DNA of 64,000 nucleotides. Source: Paeniglutamicibacter antarcticus (lineage in GTDB: Bacteria > Actinomycetota > Actinomycetes > Actinomycetales > Micrococcaceae). Made by a program: the position numbers and the translations under genes. How positions within the stretch are numbered: the stretch's first letter is position 1; each line of letters starts with the position of its first letter. This document shows positions 56,638 to 64,000 of this stretch, piece by piece. The stretch is taken from assembly GCF_900010755.1 (NCBI RefSeq), contig NZ_CZJT01000080.1, positions 62,001 to 126,000 of the forward strand, in the 5' to 3' direction. The notes under the pieces are model-generated. The model had not been told where the DNA came from. It ran no database searches and worked only from the letters and a program-made list of their open reading frames with translations.

Positions 56638-57315
56638 CTACTCGGCAGGACTGCCCGGATCCAGGCGAACGCAGCAATTCCCATCGCGGGTCGGCGCTTC
56701 AAAGCAGGCGCGGTAGGGTGCTTGGGTTCCGTGGACGACTGCACTGAGCAACTCCAGGTTCATGGAACACACAGTTTCCCTGTAGTTGGTGGAGAGCTGG
56801 TGGAAGGGGCAATCCAGGAGGCCGAGTGAACCGTTGGCGCGTTCCTCGGGGCGGTACCCGTGGTCGGTCAGTGCCTGGGTCAAAGACGTGGCCTTGGCGC
56901 CGATTTCTTGGCCAGCTTCCCGCGCAACCTCGGCCAGGACCTGCGCGACGGGACGCTCCTGGGAGCTGGCGCGTTCGATGGCCTTGGCCATGAGGTTCGC
57001 GGCCAAACCGTATTCTCGGTGCGGCACGCTCGCAGAGATTTCGACGTGCACTGCTGCGTAGAGTTTTGCGGGCCGTCCAGACCCGGGACCGCCCTTGCCA
57101 TGGAGGCGGCGGAATTCGATGGAAAGCAGCCCTTCGTCGGCCAAGCGGTCGAGTTGAAAGGCGACTGTATTGCGCGGCAATTCAAGCGCCGTCGCTGTTT
57201 CGTCGCGCCCGACCGCAACCTCGCTGGTGCGCACGAATTCGTAGACTGCAGCGCGTACGGGATCGGCCAGCGCGGAGAGCGCGTTGAGTTCTTGGCCCCG
57301 TGGATTCAACCTCAT
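56638..57315 (-). CDS. ArsR/SufR-like winged-helix regulator with a Cys-rich C-terminus
   Basis: 225 aa. The winged helix spans residues about 10-90 (NALSALADPVRAAVYEFV, ELPRNTVAFQLDRLADEGLL, GKGGPGSGRPAKLY). This is the COG2345 'predicted ArsR family' pattern, related to SufR. The C-terminal domain has Cys169 (LLDCPFH), Cys183 (TVCSMN), Cys204 (YRACFE) and Cys214-Cys215 (GNCCV). The C-x13-C pair recalls the cluster-binding region of SufR, so Fe-S or redox sensing is plausible. It is divergent from doxX. Confidence 0.8.
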   Translation of the reverse strand: MRLNPRGQELNALSALADPVRAAVYEFVRTSEVAVGRDETATALELPRNTVAFQLDRLADEGLLSIEFRRLHGKGGPGSGRPAKLYAAVHVEISASVPHREYGLAANLMAKAIERASSQERPVAQVLAEVAREAGQEIGAKATSLTQALTDHGYRPEERANGSLGLLDCPFHQLSTNYRETVCSMNLELLSAVVHGTQAPYRACFEAPTRDGNCCVRLDPGSPAE

Positions 57316-57346
57316 GGGATCAGTCTAAATCTAAAACTGGAAAGTG

Positions 57347-57396
57347 TTGACTTAGAGAAGCCGGAAATTCTAAAATTAGCCATTCCTACTTTAGAA
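57347..57396 (+). promoter_or_regulatory. doxX promoter overlapped by inverted repeat TTCTAAA-N15-TTTAGAA
   Basis: TTGACT (57347-57352), 18-bp spacer, TAAAAT (57371-57376) form a sigma-A-type promoter. The left arm TTCTAAA (57368-57374) covers the -10 and the right arm TTTAGAA (57390-57396) lies around the start of transcription, before the ribosome site AGAAAGAAGG. Binding there would block doxX transcription. Confidence 0.6.
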
Positions 57397-57410
57397 AGAA
57401 GGCACGGATC

Positions 57411-57827
57411 ATGGCTACGCACACCGTGAGCGCCGCATCCGATCAGTCCGTCAAGCTCAACCACCAGGCATTCTTGCTCCTTCGCACCATCTTCACCGTG
57501 GCACCGATCGTTTTCGGCATCGACAAGTTCACCAACGTGCTGACCGACTGGACGCACTACCTCGCGCCCCTGGCCACCGATATCATCCCCGTTTCCCCGC
57601 AGGTCTTTATGTACGCGGTGGGAATCGTTGAAATCGCCGCGGGCATTCTCGTTGCCCTTCGCCCGAAAATCGGTTCGCTGGTGGTTTGCCTCTGGCTGCT
57701 GGCCATCATCGTGAATCTGCTGCTGTTAGGCAACTACTTCGACGTGGCCCTGCGTGACTTCGGGTTGCTTATCGGGGCGTTGGCCCTGAATCGCCTCGCG
57801 ATGGCCCGAGGACCCAAGTCCCGGTAA
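57411..57827 (+). CDS. DoxX-like small membrane protein
   Basis: 138 aa with four membrane helices, including FLLLRTIFTVAPIVFGIDKF, MYAVGIVEIAAGILVAL and LVVCLWLLAIIVNLLLLGNY. The FGIDKFTN and VGIVEIAAGI motifs are typical of the DoxX/DoxD superfamily. Actinobacterial DoxX proteins have been linked to redox and thiol homeostasis. The divergent Cys-rich regulator supports a redox-related role here; this is inference. Confidence 0.82.
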   Translation: MATHTVSAASDQSVKLNHQAFLLLRTIFTVAPIVFGIDKFTNVLTDWTHYLAPLATDIIPVSPQVFMYAVGIVEIAAGILVALRPKIGSLVVCLWLLAIIVNLLLLGNYFDVALRDFGLLIGALALNRLAMARGPKSR

Positions 57828-57872
57828 CTCAGTGGAACTGGCGGAGTCCATGGACCCGCCCATCCTTCGGGT

Positions 57873-57919
57873 ACCTGCGGGCCTGCCCCTTCTTGGAAGA
57901 GGCAGGCCCGCAGGTGTTT
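57873..57919 (+). terminator. Terminator after doxX
   Basis: A perfect 15-bp stem (57873-57887 with 57901-57915) around a 13-nt loop is followed by GTTTG, 46 bp after the doxX stop. Confidence 0.75.
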
Positions 57920-58071
57920 GCGATGGGCGTGGTGTCATCTTCTTGGAGTAGCTCCTTCTGCCTGCAACGATGATCCGTGAGGGTTGCGAAGCCCCTCTCC
58001 GCTGTGAAAACCACTGGCCGGATGAAAATTGCCCGTGGATTCCAGGCCGTTATGCCAAGGATCGGAAAACC

Positions 58072-58356
58072 ATGACACGCACCGCCGCAACTGCCACCGT
58101 TCAAATCGACAACGAGCGGGTGACTGTCACCGAATGGCGTTTTGCCCCGGGTACCGAAACCGGCTGGCATATCCACCCCGTTGACTATGTGGTGGTTCCC
58201 CTGACCACCGGGGAGCTGGTCCTGGAAACCCGCGACGCCACCGTGGTGAATGCGCTGACCGCAGGTGTCTCCTATACCCGTACCGCGGGCAGTGAACACA
58301 ACGTCATTAATGATTCCGGGGCCGAGTTTGTGTTTGTGGAAATCGAGCTGAAGTAG
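58072..58356 (+). CDS. Small single-domain cupin
   Basis: 94 aa forming one cupin barrel: FAPGTETGWHIHPVDYVVVPLTTGELVLET contains the G-x-H-x-H metal motif (WHIHP), and a second half has AGSEHNVINDSGAEFVFVEIEL with a further His. It probably binds one divalent metal; catalytic role or ligand unknown. AAGGA lies nine bases before the ATG. It is flanked by the doxX terminator and the MFS gene and appears monocistronic. Confidence 0.8.
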   Translation: MTRTAATATVQIDNERVTVTEWRFAPGTETGWHIHPVDYVVVPLTTGELVLETRDATVVNALTAGVSYTRTAGSEHNVINDSGAEFVFVEIELK

Positions 58357-58473
58357 CCAACCTGTAGGCAAACTGTGTAGGTGCTGGGTTTTATTGTTTC
58401 CCGGGGTGCCAACTGCAACTATTGGATGGTGTTCACCGGCAGGGTCCCTTTTCGGCCGCAACCTTAACGGTGA

Positions 58474-60213
<1,740 letters not shown>

Positions 60214-60233
60214 AAACGGTTTTGGCTAGAAAA

Positions 60234-60274
60234 AATGATGCGGGTGCCGGTGAATCACCGGCACCCGCATCATT
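60234..60274. terminator. Bidirectional terminator between the MFS gene and the aminotransferase
   Basis: Arms 60234-60253 and 60255-60274 are perfectly complementary over 20 bp (the tip opens to a small loop). It is flanked by A-runs on the left (GAAAAAATG) and TTTATT on the right, so it serves both convergent genes. Confidence 0.88.
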
Positions 60275-60292
60275 TATTCAAGGCCATGCTCT

Positions 60293-61684
60293 TTAGAGAT
60301 GGTTCTCTGCTTCGGTCAAGACTCCGCGGAGGATCGACTCGATCTGGTCGAACTCCGGCGGACCCACCGTCAGCGGCGGGGCCAGCTGGATGACCGGGTC
60401 GCCACGGTCATCGGCGCGGCAGTACAGGCCCGCGTCGTAGAGGGCCGTGGAGAGGAACCCGCGCAGCAGGCGTTCTGACTCGTCGTCGTTGAACGTTTCC
60501 TTGGTCTTCTTGTCCTTGACCAGCTCGATGCCGTAGAAGTAACCGGCACCGCGCACGTCGCCAACGATTGGCAGGTCCTTGAGCTTTTCAAGCGTGGACT
60601 TGAAGATCGGGGCGTTGTCCTTCACCCGTTGGTTTAGGCCCTCGCGCTCGAAGATGTCAAGGTTGGCCATGGCCACGGCGGTGGACACCGGGTGTCCACC
60701 GAAGGTGTAGCCATGGTAGAAGGTGGTGTCCCCTTGCCTGAACGGCTCGAAGAGCTTCTCCGAGGCGATCATGGCACCCAGCGGTGAGTAACCGCTGGTG
60801 ATGCCCTTGGCACAGGTGATGATGTCCGGCACATAGCCGAAGTCGTCACACGCGAACATCGAACCGATGCGGCCGAAGGCGCAGATGACCTCGTCGGAAA
60901 CCAGCAGCACGTCGTACTCGTCGCAGATTTCGCGTACGCGCTGGAAGTAGCCCGGGGGTGGCGGGAAGCAGCCGCCGGAGTTCTGTACCGGCTCAAGGAA
61001 GACGGCGGCAACCGATTCGGCGCCCTCGAATTCGATGGCTTCGCGGATGCGCTCCGCTGCCCACAGGCCGAAGTCCTTCTCGTTGTCCGCGAACTGATCG
61101 GGGGCACGGTAGAAGTTGGTGTTCGGCACGCGGAAGGTGCCCGGCACCAGCGGCTCGAATGGGGTCTTCATGCTTGGCAGCGACGTGATGGCCAGGGCGC
61201 CCTGCGGGGTGCCATGGTAGGCCAGCGCGCGGGAGATGACCTTGTGCTTGCCCGGCTGGCCCTTGAGCTTGAAGTACTGCTTGGCAAGCTTGAAGGCGGA
61301 TTCGACTGCTTCGCCGCCGCCGGTGGTGAAGAAGACGCGGTTCAGGTCGCCCGGTGCATAGTGCGCCAGGCGCTCGGCCAGATCGATTGCAGGTTCGTGG
61401 CCGTAGGACCACAGCGGCATGAAGGCAAGCTTTTCGGCCTGCTTCGCCGCTGCCTCGGCCAGTTCGGCGCGACCGTGGCCGGCGTTGACCACGAAGAGAC
61501 CCGCAAGGCCGTCAATGTAGCTCTTGCCCTGGTCGTCCCAGATGGTGTGGCCTTCGCCGCGGGTGATAATCGGGACGCGGGCGCCATTCTCCAGCGGAGA
61601 ATGGCGGGCCATATGCATCCAGAGGTGGTCGCGGGCTGCGATCTGGCGATCGGTGCCACGCGGAGTGGTGTTAACAATGCTCAT
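60293..61684 (-). CDS. Class III aminotransferase, polyamine (putrescine)-pyruvate type
   Basis: 463 aa with VFFTTGGGEAVESAFKLAKQY, YHGTPQGALAITSLP, PLP-binding VLLVSDEVICAFGRIGSMF, the lysine segment ITCAKGITSGYSPLGA and YTFGGHPVSTAVAMANL. The start HLWMHMARHSP and this set resemble SpuC-like putrescine/polyamine:pyruvate aminotransferases. Its ATG overlaps the Lrp stop (ATGA), and polyamine-type binding proteins lie on the other side of the Lrp gene, supporting a polyamine substrate. Confidence 0.88.
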   Translation of the reverse strand: MSIVNTTPRGTDRQIAARDHLWMHMARHSPLENGARVPIITRGEGHTIWDDQGKSYIDGLAGLFVVNAGHGRAELAEAAAKQAEKLAFMPLWSYGHEPAIDLAERLAHYAPGDLNRVFFTTGGGEAVESAFKLAKQYFKLKGQPGKHKVISRALAYHGTPQGALAITSLPSMKTPFEPLVPGTFRVPNTNFYRAPDQFADNEKDFGLWAAERIREAIEFEGAESVAAVFLEPVQNSGGCFPPPPGYFQRVREICDEYDVLLVSDEVICAFGRIGSMFACDDFGYVPDIITCAKGITSGYSPLGAMIASEKLFEPFRQGDTTFYHGYTFGGHPVSTAVAMANLDIFEREGLNQRVKDNAPIFKSTLEKLKDLPIVGDVRGAGYFYGIELVKDKKTKETFNDDESERLLRGFLSTALYDAGLYCRADDRGDPVIQLAPPLTVGPPEFDQIESILRGVLTEAENHL

Positions 61685-62160
61685 CGGGTACCCCAGTTGT
61701 ATTCCTGTTTTCGCAATGAGAGGTACATGAACGTTTCAGTTTCGCGTACTCCCTCGATTGCCCGAATTTCGTTGATGATTCGCAATAGGTCCTCATCATT
61801 GGCGCAAATGACTTCCGCAATGATGTCCGAAGGTCCGGCGACCACTACGCAGTAGTCGACCTCCGGGAGTGCCGAAACCCGGTCCGCGGTGGCGATGATG
61901 TCGCCGGTTGACCGGATTCCAAGCATGGCTTGTCGCTTGAATCCAAGTTGCAGCGGGTCTGTGACCGCCACGACTTGCATGACCTTGCTGTCGATGAGTT
62001 TTTGAACCCGCTGCCGCACCGCTGCTTCACTGAGGCTTACGGCCTTGCCGACGGACGCATAGGAACGCCGACCGTCTTCTTGCAATTGCTCGATGATCGC
62101 CTTGGATGTTGCATCCATGGTGAATCCGTTGCTTGCACCGGAATGCGCGGAGTGGGTCAC
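61681..62160 (-). CDS. Lrp/AsnC-family regulator of polyamine use
   Basis: 159 aa. The N-terminal HTH (AIIEQLQEDGRRSYASVGKAVSLSEAAVRQRVQKLIDSKVM region) is followed by the RAM domain (QAMLGIRSTGDIIATADRV, VVVAGPSDIIAEVICANDEDLL). The GTG at 62160 is preferred because AGGAGG lies ten bases upstream; an ATG at 62118 is the alternative. It is co-transcribed with, and overlaps, the aminotransferase and is divergent from the binding-protein genes, so it can coordinate transport and transamination. Confidence 0.88.
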   Translation of the reverse strand: MTHSAHSGASNGFTMDATSKAIIEQLQEDGRRSYASVGKAVSLSEAAVRQRVQKLIDSKVMQVVAVTDPLQLGFKRQAMLGIRSTGDIIATADRVSALPEVDYCVVVAGPSDIIAEVICANDEDLLRIINEIRAIEGVRETETFMYLSLRKQEYNWGTR

Positions 62161-62285
62161 TGCTTATCGGCCTCCTGATCGGGCGTTGAGTGGCTCTGAA
62201 TCTATGCGAAGTGGCGGGGGCCACATCATTGCTCAAGAGCCTATCTTGCTGGAATCAGTTGCGGAAGAGGTGTTACGCGATGGAT

Positions 62286-62300
62286 TTCGTTTCCAACGAA
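62286..62300. promoter_or_regulatory. Inverted repeat TTCGTT-TCC-AACGAA in the Lrp/binding-protein divergent region
   Basis: A perfect 6-3-6 symmetric site in the 272-bp region between the Lrp gene and the first binding-protein gene, about 130 bp from each start. It is a possible Lrp-type site; short and tentative. Confidence 0.35.
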
Positions 62301-62432
62301 TGCAATGCGGTCGAAAACTATTGTCAGGCCGCGAATTTCCTGAGATGATCCAAGTCACACCCAACGGTGTGCCGTAGGTCATATCGCATGCAGACCGCCG
62401 GGCGTGCGTCGTCAGCTGAAGGGGAACCAGCA

Positions 62433-63671
62433 ATGTCCAACCAAATCCGTCGTGAACTGCCCAGGGACCCAGAAGTCCGCGCGCTGATATTGCAGGCGCA
62501 GGGCCTGCACCTTTCGCGTCGAAAGCTTTTGGCTGGTGCCGGCGGCTTGGGACTTGCCGGTCTCCTCGCGGCCTGCGGAACCGGTGGAGGGGGAGGCGGA
62601 GGAGCCACGGCCACGACGGCCGCCGTCACCGACATTTCGGCAACCGACAAGAACGTCTTCTGGGCCAACTGGACGCTTTACCTGGATTACGACGACAAAA
62701 CCAAGCAGTACCCGACCCTGCAGGAATTCACCAAGCGCACCGGCATCGAAGCGCATTACGTTGAAGACATCGATGGCAATGACACGTACTACGGCAAGGT
62801 CCAAGGCCAGCTCGCCGCAGGACAGGACATCGGCCAGGACATCATCACACTCACCGACTGGATGGCTGGGCGCGTGATCCGCCAGGGCTACACCCAGAAG
62901 CTGGACCACGCGAACATCCCGAATATCAAGAACCTGCTTCCAGCCCTGCAAAAGGTTGACTTCGATCCCGGACGCGAGAACTCGCTGACTTGGCAAAGTG
63001 GCTACGCGGGCATTGCCTGGAACAAGGCAAAGTACCCCAAGGGCCTGCGCACGGTATCGGACCTCTGGAACCCGGACCTCAAGGGCCGCATCACGGTGCT
63101 TGACGAAATGCGTGACACCATCGGCCTGCTCATGCTAGATGACGGCGTGGATATCGCCAGCGCCTGGGGCGATGCCGAATTCACCAAGGCAACAGACATG
63201 CTCACCAAACAGATCAACGACGGCCAGATCCGCCAAGTGAAGGGCAATTCCTACAAGGAAGACTTCATTTCCGGGGACGCCATCGCAGGTATCGTCTGGA
63301 GCGGTGACATTGTGCAAATGAATTTCGAGAACGATGACCAATGGGAATTCGTGATCCCCGAAGCCGGCTGCACGCTCTGGAGCGACAACATGATGGTTCC
63401 GATTGCCTCGCCACGCAAGACCAATGCCGAAAAGCTCATGAACTTCTACTATGAGCCGGACATCGCGGCCCAGGTCGCCGCATACGTGAACTTCATTTCC
63501 CCGGTGCATGGAGCGAAGGAAGCCATGGAAAAGATCGACCCGTCCCTGGTGAGCAACCCACTGATTTTCCCCTCCGATACGGATCTCGCAAAGGCGCACG
63601 TCTTCAGGAGCCTGAACGCCGATGAAGAAACCAAATACAACAGCCAGTTCCAAACAGCGATCGGAGCATAA
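62433..63671 (+). CDS. Polyamine (spermidine/putrescine)-type ABC substrate-binding lipoprotein, Tat signal
   Basis: 412 aa. The N-terminus has twin arginines (HLSRRKLLAGAGG, Arg29-30) and lipobox LLAAC (Cys48), so it is a Tat-exported lipoprotein. The mature PotD/PotF-like fold shows FWANWTLYLDYD, FTKRTGIEAHYVEDIDGNDTYY, GQDIGQDIITLTDWM, WNPDLKGRITVLDEMRDTIGL and PSDTDLAKAHVFRSL. AGGGGAA precedes the ATG. Its stop overlaps the next gene (TAATG), which encodes a paralogue. Permease and ATPase genes presumably follow beyond the window. Confidence 0.92.
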   Translation: MSNQIRRELPRDPEVRALILQAQGLHLSRRKLLAGAGGLGLAGLLAACGTGGGGGGGATATTAAVTDISATDKNVFWANWTLYLDYDDKTKQYPTLQEFTKRTGIEAHYVEDIDGNDTYYGKVQGQLAAGQDIGQDIITLTDWMAGRVIRQGYTQKLDHANIPNIKNLLPALQKVDFDPGRENSLTWQSGYAGIAWNKAKYPKGLRTVSDLWNPDLKGRITVLDEMRDTIGLLMLDDGVDIASAWGDAEFTKATDMLTKQINDGQIRQVKGNSYKEDFISGDAIAGIVWSGDIVQMNFENDDQWEFVIPEAGCTLWSDNMMVPIASPRKTNAEKLMNFYYEPDIAAQVAAYVNFISPVHGAKEAMEKIDPSLVSNPLIFPSDTDLAKAHVFRSLNADEETKYNSQFQTAIGA

Positions 63672-64000
63672 TGTCTCGCAGTGATCACCAGCGTGATTCC
63701 CTGCAACGCCTGGGCCGCGGCATTGCCGCGGCCCAGGTATCCCGAAGGGGAATGTTAGCGGGGGCCGGGGGATTGGCGTTGGCTGGTTTGTTGGCTGCAT
63801 GTGGAACCTCAAGCGGTGGCAAGGCCTCAGCGCCGAGTGCCGCAGCCGACCTTTCCGCGGATTCGAAGATCGTCAATTGGGCCAACTGGACCCTTTACCT
63901 GGATTACGACGACAAATCCAAGAAATACCCGACCCTCGAACGGTTCATGAAGGAAACCGGGATCAAGGCCACGTATTCCGAGGACATTGATTCCAATGAC
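63671..64000 (+). CDS. Second polyamine-type substrate-binding lipoprotein (3' end cut by window edge)
   Basis: The first 110 codons are visible, starting one base inside the previous stop (TAATG). There is a Tat motif (VSRRGMLAGAGG, Arg25-26), lipobox LLAAC (Cys44), a Ser/Ala-rich linker, and a mature start NWANWTLYLDYDDKSKKYP. The last is nearly identical to the equivalent region of the upstream protein. It is clearly a tandem paralogue and runs off the right edge. Confidence 0.9.
   Translation, partial: MSRSDHQRDSLQRLGRGIAAAQVSRRGMLAGAGGLALAGLLAACGTSSGGKASAPSAAADLSADSKIVNWANWTLYLDYDDKSKKYPTLERFMKETGIKATYSEDIDSND

Overview
The window is chromosomal DNA from a high-GC actinobacterium, most likely a member of the Micrococcaceae (Arthrobacter sensu lato). 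The evidence is the strongly GC-biased third codon positions, a copper amine oxidase that aligns almost residue for residue (from memory) with the Arthrobacter globiformis phenylethylamine oxidase, an Rv2629-type eRF1-like protein, and many PucR, TetR and Lrp regulators beside catabolic operons. No rRNA, tRNA, insertion sequence, prophage or CRISPR array was seen. The window cuts a gene at each end.

Layout. 1-9.1 kb is glycine/serine metabolism: a sigma-A-type promoter and a tandem glycine riboswitch, then gcvP-gcvT-gcvH-glyA and sdaA. 9.1-12.3 kb holds mgtE behind a leader with two tiny ORFs and a hairpin, and an eRF1-like protein. 12.3-14.9 kb is metal handling: a zinc-type binding lipoprotein with a His-Asp tract and a YibE/F membrane protein that share an operator-like sequence. 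15-20.9 kb is a TetR-controlled amine operon (amidohydrolase, PuuB-like oxidase, cupin, aminobutyraldehyde-type dehydrogenase). 21.4-28.8 kb is an aromatic/primary amine cluster (copper amine oxidase with a coupled His/Cys-rich membrane protein, TetR, FeaR-like AraC regulator, APC permease, aldehyde dehydrogenase). 28.9-36.5 kb is a PucR gene divergent from a six-gene set: GNAT acyltransferase, polar amino acid ABC importer, N-succinyl-amino-acid-racemase-like enolase and M20 amidohydrolase. This matches an acylate/racemise/deacylate route for turning D-amino acids into L-amino acids. 36.6-40.5 kb has an Lrp/MFS pair and three unknown envelope proteins. 40.6-46.5 kb is an omega-aminotransferase plus mmsA under a PucR, a PuuD-like hydrolase and a frameshifted VOC pseudogene. 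46.8-56.4 kb is an NCS1 permease, hyuB-hyuA, another PucR and an acyl-CoA dehydrogenase. 56.6-64 kb has a Cys-rich ArsR-like regulator with DoxX, a cupin, a DHA2 exporter, an Lrp-aminotransferase pair and two tandem Tat-type polyamine-binding lipoproteins, the second cut by the window edge.

The common theme is use of nitrogenous compounds: amines, polyamines, beta- and D-amino acids and hydantoin/oxoproline-type lactams enter through dedicated transporters, are oxidised or transaminated to aldehydes, and are fed by dehydrogenases into central metabolism. Glycine and serine are handled by the gcv/glyA/sdaA block. Most of these modules have an adjacent, usually divergent, regulator with a nearby perfect inverted repeat.
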